A stretch of 39,264 nucleotides of DNA from an uncultured Synergistaceae bacterium (GCA_937870605.1 CALMZW010000334.1:1-39264), one strand, 5' to 3'. Shown: positions 1 to 8,753, numbered from the stretch's first letter. Notes: generated from the sequence alone by a model not told the origin. Numbers and translations are program-made.

Positions 1-815
1 GTCGAGGGCGCGCACCCGTAGGCGGCCGTATACCATGAGACCGACCACAACGCCTGGAAGGCGAGATGGGACGAACTGGACATGATCCAGCAGGGCAGGA
101 TCGCGAGCAGCGAACGGGAGCGCCGGATGGTTCCGGCCGCGCCACGGAGCCCGGCGATCAGGGATCGCAGACCGCAGACCGCCCCCTGCGGGCGGACCGG
201 AGCAGCGCGCCGGACCGGGTCGTGACGCGCCTGGAAGAGGAGGGAAACGGACATCAACAGGCACAGGAGAGTCAGCGTCGCGAACGAGCCGCGAACGCCG
301 AAGCGGTCGAGCGCGAACCCCAGGCAGATCACCGACGCGACCGAGCCGAAATCCGCAATCGTGAAGTTCACGGCCGAATAGAGGCAGTAGCGTTCCGGCC
401 GGAAGGCGTACGCCTGGAAGACGAGCGCGGCGGAGTACATCGGGGCGAGTCCGAAGCCCGAGAGAAAGCGCCACGCCCCGAGCGTCGCGGGCGTGGACTC
501 CCACGCGACGAGGGCGTTGGAGAGGGCCGCCAGGAGCATCCCCGCGGCCGTGACGCGCAGCGGTCCGAAGCGGTCGTGAAGGATGCCCGACACGGGCTGC
601 ATGAACGCGTAGGAGTAGAAGTGCAGGCTCGACAGGAAGCCGATCAGGGAAGCGCTCATCCCGAGGCGTTGCGCCTCCGCGGGCATGACCACCGCCGCCG
701 AGGTGCGCAGGAAGATGCTCAGAAAGTATGCGGACGCCAGCAGCAGAAACAGTCCGTGCGCCCTGACGGGGGAAACCGGGGATGCCTCGTTTGGAGAAAT
801 ATGGTGCGTGATCAC
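1..815 (-). CDS. MFS transporter, N-terminal part (cut by window edge)
   Basis: This reading frame runs off the left edge of the window, so only about 271 N-terminal residues are visible. They form a row of hydrophobic segments with short charged loops, including a loop reading HDRFGPLR after the second segment. That is the MFS cytoplasmic loop 2-3 signature (G/H-D-R-x-G-x-R). The protein should be an inner-membrane secondary transporter; the substrate cannot be read. The start is GTG at 815, with AGAGAGG about seven bases upstream. It lies downstream of the etf-dehydrogenase-YkvI operon on the same strand but beyond a strong terminator, so it is probably a separate unit. I am confident of the family and not of the substrate. 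Confidence 0.8.
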   Translation of the reverse strand, partial: MITHHISPNEASPVSPVRAHGLFLLLASAYFLSIFLRTSAAVVMPAEAQRLGMSASLIGFLSSLHFYSYAFMQPVSGILHDRFGPLRVTAAGMLLAALSNALVAWESTPATLGAWRFLSGFGLAPMYSAALVFQAYAFRPERYCLYSAVNFTIADFGSVASVICLGFALDRFGVRGSFATLTLLCLLMSVSLLFQARHDPVRRAAPVRPQGAVCGLRSLIAGLRGAAGTIRRSRSLLAILPCWIMSSSSHLAFQALWSVSWYTAAYGCAPS

Positions 816-942
816 GAAAAAACCTCTCTTTTGCAAAGATGGCATGGAATGAAGCGCGAGCATAACACGACCGCAGTTCCGCGTAAAGAACAGGATCGCC
901 GCGGAACGAACCGACCGGTGCGCCCGCGTCCGGAGACACAAA

Positions 943-978
943 AAGCGCCCGGCCTCCATATCGGACGGCCGGGCGCTT
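943..978 (-). terminator. Rho-independent terminator of the etfBA/dehydrogenase/YkvI operon
   Basis: A perfect 12-bp stem (943-954 pairs with 967-978) with a 12-nt loop is followed, read on the minus strand, by TTTTTGTG. It starts 26 bases after the stop codon of the YkvI-type gene and separates that operon from the MFS gene. Confidence 0.9.
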
Positions 979-1004
979 GTGTGCTGCGGCGTTTCGGGAC
1001 GGAA

Positions 1005-2114
1005 TCAGTCCGCCTTCCAGCTCCCCGAGCGGAACAGCCCGACGAACAGGATCGGGATGACGAGCAGGAAGATGGCGATCGAGCCGAGGTAGCCGTACCC
1101 CTTCGCGATCAGCGGAAGCAGGCCGAACAGCGCGACGCCCCAGGTGATCAGGACGTACACGAGCGACGCGATGACGTTGGTCGTGCGTTCGTTGCTTCCC
1201 CGGTGCGTCCGTCCCCACCAGCCCACGATGCGCCGCGCGACGCCGTAGATCAGGCTGACGCCCGTCGAGACGACCGCGAGGAAGATCAGGATCGACACGA
1301 TTCCGGTTCCGAACGCGCCGCCGCCGCCGTGCGCCGCGACGTACAGAACAGGGACCTTCTCCGCGAGGATCGTCGGATAGTGGGCCAGAACGCCGAGCGT
1401 CGCGAGCCAGAGCACGCCGGCGTTGACGATGACGCCGTACCAGAAGGCCTTCTTGACGTCCTCGTGGCTCATCAGCGCGTCCGCGACCGCGATGTACGCG
1501 CCCATCGCGCACGCCTGGAAGCCGATATATTTCGACATGGCCCAGAAGGCCTCGCCGAAGCCCTTCGGAGCTGGAGCGGATTTCAGCACCCCGATCAGCA
1601 GCGGCAGGTTCACGAACAGATTCGCAACGTAGATGATGAGCATCCCGATGATGATCAGGAGCGCCATGACCGTTGCGGCCCGGCGGACGACCTCGGCGCC
1701 GAAGATGGTGAGGAAGAAGATGCAGACCGCGACGATGACGGTGTTCATCACGTAGCCGGTTCCCATGAGCTGCTGCATGACCGTTCCGCCCGTGGCGATG
1801 GCGACCGCCGAGGCGATCAGGAGGATCATGAGGTACATGATCTCGAACGCGTTCGAGAAGAACACCGAATACGGATGGAAGAACCGGTCCATCCACTCCC
1901 GGTAGTCGTATGCCTTATGAATGAAGGAAAATTCCCAGGCGTAATACAGGACGAATCCCACGATCAGGATGGCCAGGACGGGCGTGAACGCCGCGTACCA
2001 TCCGTAGCCCACGAAGAAGTCCACGAGCTGCCTGCCGCTCGCGAAGCCGCCGCCGAAGTGCGTTGTGAACCATACGAAAGCAACCGCCAGTGGTCCCCAT
2101 GCCTTACTCACCAT
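1005..2114 (-). CDS. YkvI-family membrane protein (LeuT-fold transporter-like)
   Basis: The 369-residue protein is almost wholly hydrophobic, with about ten membrane segments. Its N-terminal FGGGFASGRQ stretch is typical of the YkvI family in the APC/LeuT-fold superfamily. These are integral membrane proteins thought to be secondary transporters, with no firmly known substrate. ATG at 2114 follows AAGGGGGG at good spacing. It is the last gene of the operon after etfB, etfA and an FAD-linked dehydrogenase, 60 bases after the dehydrogenase stop and before a terminator. From this position I infer that it imports, or exports a product of, the dehydrogenase's 2-hydroxyacid-type substrate. Confidence 0.8.
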   Translation of the reverse strand: MVSKAWGPLAVAFVWFTTHFGGGFASGRQLVDFFVGYGWYAAFTPVLAILIVGFVLYYAWEFSFIHKAYDYREWMDRFFHPYSVFFSNAFEIMYLMILLIASAVAIATGGTVMQQLMGTGYVMNTVIVAVCIFFLTIFGAEVVRRAATVMALLIIIGMLIIYVANLFVNLPLLIGVLKSAPAPKGFGEAFWAMSKYIGFQACAMGAYIAVADALMSHEDVKKAFWYGVIVNAGVLWLATLGVLAHYPTILAEKVPVLYVAAHGGGGAFGTGIVSILIFLAVVSTGVSLIYGVARRIVGWWGRTHRGSNERTTNVIASLVYVLITWGVALFGLLPLIAKGYGYLGSIAIFLLVIPILFVGLFRSGSWKAD

Positions 2115-2174
2115 TTCCGAACCCCCCTTTGCGATATGTTGCCTGCCTTGACGCCCCGTCCGATACAGCGCTCT

Positions 2175-3602
2175 CTAGAAGTCTCCCAGTACCTTGCCCG
2201 GATTCATGATGTTGTCCGGATCGAACGACGCCTTGATGCCCCGCAGGATCGCCAGTTCCTCGTCCGACTTGGTTCCGAGGAAGATCGGCATCTTGACGAA
2301 CCCGACGCCGTGCTCGCCGCTGCCCACGCCGCCGAGGCGCACGGCGACGCCGACGAGTTCCTCGAAGTACTCCTCCGCGAATTCCGCCCAGTGATGCGGC
2401 TCCATGTCCTTGGGCTTGAAGATGATCGGGTGGAGGTTGCCGTCGGCGATGTGCCCCAGAAGCCCCATTTCGATGCCGCGGCGCTTCGCGGCCGCCTGAC
2501 TCTCCGCGACCATTTCGGGCACGACCGACAGCGGAACGACGAGGTCGCCGGAGAGCGACGCGTACGGATCGTAGTTGCGCGCGCCTTCGGCGAGGTTCTG
2601 CCGGACGTTCCATATCGCCGCCGATTCGGTGCGGCTCTCGGCCACGAAGACCTCGAGCGCGCCGCCGTCCATGAGGATCTTGCCGACCTTTTCGTAGGAG
2701 TCCTCCAGCCGCTCGTCCGTGTCGCCCTCGATCTGGATGATCAGGTAGGCCGCCGCCTTGTCCTGATAGGGCAGGCTCGTGTTCAGGTAGCGGCACGTGA
2801 TGGCCGTCGAGAGCCGGTCGAGGATTTCGCAGGAGATGATCGGAACGCCCGACCGGATGACCTTCGCGACGCAGTCCACGGCTTCGTCGAGCGTCCCGAA
2901 GGCCGTGAGGAGGTTGACGACCTTGCCGGGCTTCGGCTCCAGGTTGACGATGATCTTCGTCATGATGCCCAGGGTGCCGTCCGAGCCGGCCCTGCGCTGG
3001 CCCCGGTGGTCCCCCCACGTGGCCGTCCGGATCGTGCCGCCCATGTTGCGGACCGTCCCCGAGGCCAGGACGACCTCGAGTCCCATGACGTGCCGCCGCG
3101 TGCTGCCGTAGCGGATGACCTTGCCGCCGCCCGCGTTCGTGGCCACGTTGCCGCCGATGAAGCTCGTCTCGGTGCTCATCGGGTAGCCCGCGTAGAGGAA
3201 TCCCTTTTCCGCGACGGCCTTGCAGAGTTCGTTCGTGACGACGCCCGGCTCGACGACGGCGACCCTGTTGACCGGGTCGATCTCGAGGATCCGGTTCATC
3301 TTTTCGAGCGACAGGACGATGCCCCCGTGGACCGGGACGGCCGATCCGGCCAGTCCGCTGCCCGCGCCGCGCGGCGTGACGGGGATCTTGTATTTCGACG
3401 CGATCTTCATGACGGCCGAGACCTGTTCCGTGTTGTCCACGCGGATCACGACGTCGGGCATGTGGCCGAAGAGCTGTCCCGCCTCGTCGTAGGAGTAGTT
3501 CTCCATCGTGTCTTTGTCGTCCGTGACGACGTTTCGCGCGCCCGCCGCGCCGCGGAGTTCCGCGACGATTTCGGGCGTCACCTTTCCGTATTCCCGCGTC
3601 AT
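2175..3602 (-). CDS. FAD-linked 2-hydroxyacid dehydrogenase (GlcD/LctD-like)
   Basis: This 475-residue protein has the layout of the glycolate/D-lactate dehydrogenase (GlcD) family. An N-terminal PCMH-type FAD-binding domain shows TPRGAGSGLAGSAVP and GSDGTLGIMTK. The C-terminal FAD-oxidase domain shows GHIADGNLHP and GSGEHGVG, the usual metal/substrate histidines. ATG at 3602 overlaps the etfA stop as ATGA. Directly after etfB and etfA, it resembles the lctBCD arrangement, in which an ETF and a lactate dehydrogenase form an electron-confurcating complex. That role is an inference from gene order. The segment between the FAD subdomains (about residues 196-207) reads ATWGDHRGQRRA, where the family usually has a Gly-Tyr-Asp-Leu-like stretch. 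No frame change is seen. Confidence 0.85.
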   Translation of the reverse strand: MTREYGKVTPEIVAELRGAAGARNVVTDDKDTMENYSYDEAGQLFGHMPDVVIRVDNTEQVSAVMKIASKYKIPVTPRGAGSGLAGSAVPVHGGIVLSLEKMNRILEIDPVNRVAVVEPGVVTNELCKAVAEKGFLYAGYPMSTETSFIGGNVATNAGGGKVIRYGSTRRHVMGLEVVLASGTVRNMGGTIRTATWGDHRGQRRAGSDGTLGIMTKIIVNLEPKPGKVVNLLTAFGTLDEAVDCVAKVIRSGVPIISCEILDRLSTAITCRYLNTSLPYQDKAAAYLIIQIEGDTDERLEDSYEKVGKILMDGGALEVFVAESRTESAAIWNVRQNLAEGARNYDPYASLSGDLVVPLSVVPEMVAESQAAAKRRGIEMGLLGHIADGNLHPIIFKPKDMEPHHWAEFAEEYFEELVGVAVRLGGVGSGEHGVGFVKMPIFLGTKSDEELAILRGIKASFDPDNIMNPGKVLGDF

Positions 3603-4621
3603 CGGGCCTCGCCTCCCTTCCTGCCGCATCCGCCCGGACACATGTCGATGAGCTTGGGGACGATCTCCATCGCGTTTCCGATGATTCCGATGTCCGCGAC
3701 GCGGAAGATGGGGGCGTCCGGATCGGTGTTGATCGCGATGACCGTATCCGCGGCGGACATTCCCGCCAGGTGCTGCACCGCGCCCGAGATGCCGCAGGCG
3801 ATGTAGATTTTCGGCGTGACGGACTTTCCGGAGAGGCCGACCTGGGCCGAGTAGGGCGCCCAGGAGAGGTCCACGGCCTGGCGCGACGCGCCGACGGAGC
3901 CGCCGAGCCGTCGGGCGAGTTCTTCGAGCAGCGCGAAGTTCTTGGGGTTCTTCATGCCCTTGCCGCCCGCGACGATGATTTCCGCGTCCTGGATCGGCAG
4001 GCCGACGGCCTTTTCGCGGTCGAAGGAGAGGAACTGGTAGATGGAGGCCAGATCCGCGGCGGCGCCGCGTTTGACGATGACCTCGCCGCGCCGGTTCGCG
4101 TCGGGCGCGAGCGGCCGTTTGGAGCGCGGACGCACCGTGCACATCTGGGGCCTGGTGTTGGGCGTCCGGATATCGGCCATGACGTTGCCGCCGATCGCGG
4201 GCCGCGTCTGGAGCAGCAGCTTCGTTTCGGGATCGATGTCGAGGCCGGTGCAGTCCGCCGTGAGGCCCGTCTCGAGGTCCACGTAGAGCACGGGCATGAC
4301 GGTGCGCCCGGTCGTCGTCGCCGACGCGATGAAGATCTCCGGTTTGTACTCCTTCACGAGCGAGACGAGGACCGCGTTGTACGCGTCCGGCCGGTAGGTC
4401 GCGAGTTCGGGCTCGTCGACGACGTAGACGACGTCCGCGCCGTGATGGATCAGGCTGTCCGTCTTGTCCGCGACGCCCGAGCCCAGGACGACGCTCGCGA
4501 GCCTGCTTCCGAGCTTGTCGGCGAGTTTCCGTCCCCAGGCAAGCAGTTCCCACGAGACGGAATGAATCGCTCCGTCGCGCACCTCCGCAAGGGTCCACAC
4601 GTCTCCGCGGCTATTCGGCAT
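3599..4621 (-). CDS. etfA: Electron transfer flavoprotein alpha subunit
   Basis: The 340-residue product is full length for EtfA. The C-terminal FAD domain has GGKGMKNPKNF, SRQAVDLSW, GKSVTP, ACGISGAVQH and AINTDPDAPIF, all hallmarks of the EtfA FAD site. The N-terminal domain is the adenine-nucleotide alpha-hydrolase-like fold shared with EtfB. The ATG at 4621 lies inside the last codons of etfB (11-bp overlap) behind GAGG. The 3' end overlaps the dehydrogenase start by four bases, so translation is probably coupled. It forms a heterodimer with EtfB, carrying electrons between flavoprotein dehydrogenases and a further acceptor in the cytoplasm. Whether it bifurcates cannot be settled by eye. 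Confidence 0.93.
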   Translation of the reverse strand: MPNSRGDVWTLAEVRDGAIHSVSWELLAWGRKLADKLGSRLASVVLGSGVADKTDSLIHHGADVVYVVDEPELATYRPDAYNAVLVSLVKEYKPEIFIASATTTGRTVMPVLYVDLETGLTADCTGLDIDPETKLLLQTRPAIGGNVMADIRTPNTRPQMCTVRPRSKRPLAPDANRRGEVIVKRGAAADLASIYQFLSFDREKAVGLPIQDAEIIVAGGKGMKNPKNFALLEELARRLGGSVGASRQAVDLSWAPYSAQVGLSGKSVTPKIYIACGISGAVQHLAGMSAADTVIAINTDPDAPIFRVADIGIIGNAMEIVPKLIDMCPGGCGRKGGEAR

Positions 4622-5426
4622 CCGAAGTCGCCTCCTCGATGGCTCCGTGTTCCCGCAACAGGTCGAAGACCGCCCGGACCGCACCGTCCGGATCGTCGGC
4701 CGCCGAGAAGATCTTTCCGTTTCGCGTGATCTGGGGGTACATGACGCGGACGACCTTCGTCGGCGAACCACCCAGGCCGAGCTTCGCGTCCGGTATTCCG
4801 AGCGACGCTGCGTCGAGGAGCGGAATCTCGGTCCGGCGCGCGCGCATCTTGCCCGCAAGCGTGCACAAGCGGGGGGTGTTGATCTCCTTGACGACGCAGA
4901 GCAGCGCGGGCAACGGGGCGGCGACCGTCTCGTGGCCTCCCTCGACGGCCCGCTCCAGGACGATCCGCCCGCCTTCGACGGACGCGACCTTCGAGACGTA
5001 CGTGAACACCGACGCGCCGAGATACCGCCCGACGGCCGGGCCGACCTGCCCCGTCTCTCCGTCCGTGGCGCGTTCGCCCGCGAAGATGAGATCGAATTCT
5101 CCGGCCTTCCTGACGCCCGCGGCGAGGGTCAGCGACGTGGCGAGCGTGTCCGACCCGGCGAACTTGCGGTCTGAAATCAGAAAGCCCCGGTCGCACCCCA
5201 TCGCGATGGCGGACGCTATCGCCCGGCGCGCCGCGGGCGGCCCCATCGAGATGACGGTGATCTCGCCCCCAAGCCGCTCCTTGAGGCGCACCGCCTCCTC
5301 CACCGCGTGAAGGTCGAGCGGATTCAGCTCCGCCTCGACGCCCTCGCGGATCATGGTTCCGGTCTTTTCGTCGATCTTGATGTTCTCGGTGGCCGGAACC
5401 TGTTTGATCAGTACAGCCATTCGCAT
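4611..5426 (-). CDS. etfB: Electron transfer flavoprotein beta subunit
   Basis: The 271-residue protein begins MRMAVLIKQVPATENIKID and contains NPLDLHAVEEAVRLKE and ERATDGETGQVGP, typical EtfB nucleotide/flavin-binding stretches. The start ATG at 5426 is placed by AGGAGG eight bases upstream. In-frame GTG and TTG codons just before it fall in the ribosome-binding site. It is the first gene of a four-gene unit (etfB, etfA, FAD dehydrogenase, YkvI transporter). The set suggests anaerobic oxidation of a hydroxyacid such as lactate, with electrons collected by the ETF. Confidence 0.93.
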   Translation of the reverse strand: MRMAVLIKQVPATENIKIDEKTGTMIREGVEAELNPLDLHAVEEAVRLKERLGGEITVISMGPPAARRAIASAIAMGCDRGFLISDRKFAGSDTLATSLTLAAGVRKAGEFDLIFAGERATDGETGQVGPAVGRYLGASVFTYVSKVASVEGGRIVLERAVEGGHETVAAPLPALLCVVKEINTPRLCTLAGKMRARRTEIPLLDAASLGIPDAKLGLGGSPTKVVRVMYPQITRNGKIFSAADDPDGAVRAVFDLLREHGAIEEATSDAE

Positions 5427-5630
5427 GCGCAACACCTCCTGTATGAGATACTTCCGCTCGCTCTCCGCTCGCCGCGCCTATCCTAAGCGCCGCGTCGCCG
5501 AAAAAGCAAGGGACGCGTCGCTGTGTATTGCAAAAAGTACAACTGTAAAGAAGACGCCGACTTCTTTTCACATACGCGAAGATACGGACGAGTCGCGGAA
5601 TTGAACCATGTTATACTACATTTGTACGGT

Positions 5631-5667
5631 CCGGCGATAGGCCGGGCGTGAAAGCCCGGAAAAAAAC
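5631..5667 (+). promoter_or_regulatory. Two overlapping hairpins in the leader of the chagasin-like gene
   Basis: A short stem around CCGGCGATAGGCCGG and a second stem CCGGGC-GTGAAA-GCCCGG share the central CCGG, so only one can form at a time. The second is followed by seven A residues. They lie 25-60 bases before the start codon. This may be an RNA-stability or attenuation element. It does not match any riboswitch consensus I can recall, and it could be fortuitous in GC-rich DNA. Confidence 0.3.
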
Positions 5668-5690
5668 TTTTCTCAAGGAAGGTGACGGAT

Positions 5691-6371
5691 ATGCGACTGA
5701 CTTCGTTCGGAAAGGCTGCGGCGCTCGTCCTGTCGGTGGCGATCCTTGCGGCGACGATGGCTCCCGCGTTCGGCGCGGCGGTTCTCGCGGCTCCGCAGGG
5801 ACCGGAGAGACGGCCCGTCCCGCCTCGCCCCGATGCGGGCATGTTCCAGATCCTGGTGACGGGAGAGGACGGCCCGATGTCGGACGCAGCCATCCGCATC
5901 TGGGACGGCCGCGAGACGCTCGACGGCGTCACGGACGGCCGCGGCGTCTGCGCGTTCTCCGATGTCCGGCCCGACGTCCCGCTGACGTTCCGGATTTCGC
6001 CGAGATCGGGCGGCGGGGTGCGGCTCGAAAATATCGTGATTCCCCGCGGGATGCCGTCGAGCATCTCCGTGCAGTTCGTGGAGACGGGCGTCGGGACGGA
6101 TTTCGTCGTGCGCCTCGGGTCGAATCCGTCAACGGGGTACTCCTGGAAGATAGCCGATTTTGGGGACCAGGCGATCGTTCGCCTTGAAGGAAACTTCTTC
6201 TCCGATTCGCAGACGGGCTCCCGACGCATGGCGGGACGCGGCGGCTCCGATGTCTGGGTCTTTTCGACCGTCCAGCGGGGGTACGCGATCCTGACCTTCG
6301 AGTACGCGCGAAGCTGGGAGAGGGGCAATTACCCGCTGCGCCGCCACTTCGCGGTGGTGCGCGTCCGCTAG
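5691..6371 (+). CDS. Secreted protein with Ig-like domain and chagasin-type (I42) protease-inhibitor domain
   Basis: The 226-residue protein starts with a signal peptide (residues 1-33). Residues 52-125 read like a small beta-sandwich of the carboxypeptidase-regulatory/CnaB kind, with DGRGVCAFSDVRPD. Residues 126-226 carry the three loops of the chagasin/I42 family of cysteine-protease inhibitors: NPSTGYSW (145-152), MAGRGG (180-185) and ARSWE (206-210, in place of RPWE). Such proteins block papain-like proteases by inserting these loops into the active-site cleft. ATG at 5691 has AAGGAAGG eight bases upstream, while an in-frame GTG at 5682 is too close to it. The gene stands alone, with a GC-rich hairpin after it. 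The target could be a host or an endogenous protease. Confidence 0.8.
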   Translation: MRLTSFGKAAALVLSVAILAATMAPAFGAAVLAAPQGPERRPVPPRPDAGMFQILVTGEDGPMSDAAIRIWDGRETLDGVTDGRGVCAFSDVRPDVPLTFRISPRSGGGVRLENIVIPRGMPSSISVQFVETGVGTDFVVRLGSNPSTGYSWKIADFGDQAIVRLEGNFFSDSQTGSRRMAGRGGSDVWVFSTVQRGYAILTFEYARSWERGNYPLRRHFAVVRVR

Positions 6372-6412
6372 CGCCGGCCCGTACTCCCGTTCGTTTTCGT
6401 GAATCCGGTCAG

Positions 6413-6441
6413 GGGCCCCCGGACTATTTCGACGGGGGCCC
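6413..6441 (+). terminator. Possible terminator after the chagasin-like gene
   Basis: A 9-bp GC-only stem (6413-6421 with 6433-6441) with an 11-nt loop is followed by TTGATCT. It sits 42 bases after the stop codon. The U-tract is weak, so efficiency is uncertain. Confidence 0.5.
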
Positions 6442-6548
6442 TTGATCTATATGAGTCGGGAGTGTATTCTGCACGTACGATAGATGGAAGGTTCCGCAGA
6501 ATCCTCCGGCCGCGTTCTCGCGATGTTCTCCGCGCCGGAGGAAATCCG

Positions 6549-8753
6549 GTGGTGCGAATGAACAGACAGGAATCGGAGGAGATCGTTCGGCAACTCTGGA
6601 AGTCCGATGCGGCTTTTTTCTGGGAATGCAGTCTTCCCGACCGGCGGGTCCGTTTTTCCGAGCAGGCGAAGGGCGTTATCGGCCGGGATGCAGACAGCCT
6701 CGAAGGCGAACTGGACCGCTTCTTCGCGATCATTCCCCCGGAGGATCAGACAAAAATACTCGGACGCCTCGACGCCGTCGCCCAGGGGGTGAAACGGCGA
6801 TTTCGCTGTTGTCACCGCGTGATGCTCCCCGGCGGGGGCTTCCGCTGGATCGTCGCGTCCGGGCGTCCCGTATCGTGGGACGCCGACGGAAAGCCGTCGA
6901 GCCTGGCCGGAACGGGAATGGACGTCACCGCGCTCCGGAACGTGCGTTCCGCGCTGCGCGTGATGGAGTCGGACATCGTGTCGCTCGTCCATTCGGTCGG
7001 GGATTGCGTGTTCGTCCTGGACCGCTCGGGACGCATCCTGGACACGAACGAGGCGGTGCACTGCTTCGTCGGCGCGGATCGCGCGTCGCTCCGGGGACGA
7101 CGCCTCGAAAGCATCGTTCATCCCGAGGGACACGCATCCGTCGAACGGCTTCTTCGCGAATCGCGCGTGCGCGAATGGCAGGAAGAGCTTCCCATCGCCG
7201 CGGCCGAAGGCGCGCCCCGCTACCTCGAAGTCCGCATGATCGCGGGCGTCTGGGGCAATCGCTCCGTCTTCGTCGGCGTCGGCCGGGACGTCACGCGCCG
7301 CCGCGAGGCCGAGGCGGGGCTTCGCTGGCGCATCGAATTCGAGAAGCTGATCGCGTCGCTCTCGTCGACGTTCATGTTCGCCGACGACTTCGCACGCGCG
7401 GTCGACAGGGCCCTCGCCGATATCGGCCGCTTCTACGGGGCGAAGCGGGTGAGCCTCCACCTCTTCGGGAACGTCAGAGATGCGGAGTGCGTCTCCGAAT
7501 GGCTCGACGAGGGGATGCCCTCGTTCCGGGATCACGCGACGCTCCCGGACGAGTCCTTCGAGGCCGTTCTCGCGAAGATCCTTCGCAACGGCTCCCTGAT
7601 CCTTCCCGATGTCTCCGCCATGCCCCCGTCGCCGGAACGCACGCTGCTGATCCGGCTGGAGACGGCGTCGATGCTCTGCGTCCTCGTTTTCGCCGGCAAG
7701 GAGCCGGCGGGCGTGGTCTGCCTGAGTTCCCGGATGCAGGCGAAAACCTGGTCGGAACAGGACCTTCCGATGCTCCGGATCTTTTCGGACATATTGGGCA
7801 ACGCGCTGGTGCGCGAATCGGAACGAAAGCGCCTCCGGGAAGACGAACAACGCCTGACGATGGCCATCGTCGCGGGCGATTCGCTGCTCTTCGAGTGGAA
7901 CGTGCCGTCCGACACGATCCGCGTGCTTCGCGGCGGCGGACTCGCGGGAGGACGCCCGTTGCAGGACCGCGTGTACTCCATGTCCGAATGGAGGCGGCGG
8001 ATCCACCCGGAGGACCGGGAACGCGTGTGGACGAAGCTTCAGGCGCACCTTGACGGCCACGTCGATGACGAGGGCTACGAGACGGAATACCGCTCGAACA
8101 TCGCAGCGGACTTCGCGTCCGGCGATCCGGCCTGGCTCTGGCTCCACTCGCGCGGGCGGGTCATGGAGCGCGACGAAGCGGGGAAGGCCGTCCGCGTCAT
8201 GGGGATCATCATGGACATCTCGCGGCGCAAGGCCGTCGAGGAAGAACGCGGCGCGCTGCTCGACCGGCTTCGCGTCGCCGCCGAGACGGACGTCCTGACG
8301 GGCCTCAGGAACCGGCAGACGTTCGAGCGCGACCTGCGCCGCGCCATCGTCGCGGATCAGGGGGAAGGGAGCGCCTTCTGCCTCGTGATGTTCGACCTCG
8401 ACGACTTCAAGATCATCAACGACACGAGGGGGCACGTCGCGGGCGACGGCGTGCTTTCCTATCTTTCCGGATCGATCCGAAAGCATATCCGCGAATGCGA
8501 CGCCTTCTACCGGTGGGGCGGCGACGAGTTCGCGGTGTTCGTCCGCGGAACGCCCGACGACGCGATGGCGCTCGCGCGGCGCACGCTCGACCTGATCCGC
8601 TCCCTGCCGAAGGAGCATGCGGGCGGGATCGGCGCCAGCTTCGGGATCGCCTGCCACGAACCGAACGAGTCGGCGGAAGACCTGCTCCGGCGCGTGGATC
8701 GCGCGATGTACGCGGCGAAGCGGAACGGGGGGTCCCGGATCGAATTCGCCTGA
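6549..8753 (+). CDS. Diguanylate cyclase with PAS, GAF and PAS sensor domains
   Basis: The 734-residue protein has no evident membrane segment. Two PAS-like units fill about residues 10-255, each ending in a PAC-like motif (AGTGMDVT and VGVGRDVTRRR). A GAF-like domain follows at about 265-425, a further PAS/PAC at about 435-570 (IIMDISRRK), and a C-terminal GGDEF domain. The active site RWGGDEF (GGDEF at 657-661) is intact. It is preceded by RECD five residues upstream, the product-inhibition I-site spacing. It should make c-di-GMP in response to cytoplasmic signals. GTG at 6549 is chosen because GGAGG lies seven bases upstream; ATG at 6558 is the alternative. No EAL or HD-GYP partner is in the window. 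Confidence 0.9.
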   Translation: MVRMNRQESEEIVRQLWKSDAAFFWECSLPDRRVRFSEQAKGVIGRDADSLEGELDRFFAIIPPEDQTKILGRLDAVAQGVKRRFRCCHRVMLPGGGFRWIVASGRPVSWDADGKPSSLAGTGMDVTALRNVRSALRVMESDIVSLVHSVGDCVFVLDRSGRILDTNEAVHCFVGADRASLRGRRLESIVHPEGHASVERLLRESRVREWQEELPIAAAEGAPRYLEVRMIAGVWGNRSVFVGVGRDVTRRREAEAGLRWRIEFEKLIASLSSTFMFADDFARAVDRALADIGRFYGAKRVSLHLFGNVRDAECVSEWLDEGMPSFRDHATLPDESFEAVLAKILRNGSLILPDVSAMPPSPERTLLIRLETASMLCVLVFAGKEPAGVVCLSSRMQAKTWSEQDLPMLRIFSDILGNALVRESERKRLREDEQRLTMAIVAGDSLLFEWNVPSDTIRVLRGGGLAGGRPLQDRVYSMSEWRRRIHPEDRERVWTKLQAHLDGHVDDEGYETEYRSNIAADFASGDPAWLWLHSRGRVMERDEAGKAVRVMGIIMDISRRKAVEEERGALLDRLRVAAETDVLTGLRNRQTFERDLRRAIVADQGEGSAFCLVMFDLDDFKIINDTRGHVAGDGVLSYLSGSIRKHIRECDAFYRWGGDEFAVFVRGTPDDAMALARRTLDLIRSLPKEHAGGIGASFGIACHEPNESAEDLLRRVDRAMYAAKRNGGSRIEFA

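Noticed and set aside
66..3806. A 1246-codon open frame on the plus strand
   Set aside because: It is antisense to the MFS, YkvI and dehydrogenase genes, which have clear family motifs. Long antisense frames are common in GC-rich DNA, and its product is low-complexity Arg/Asp-rich.
5631..5690. c-di-GMP riboswitch before the chagasin-like gene, given the nearby GGDEF gene
   Set aside because: The conserved core of class I or II c-di-GMP aptamers is not present; only simple hairpins are visible.
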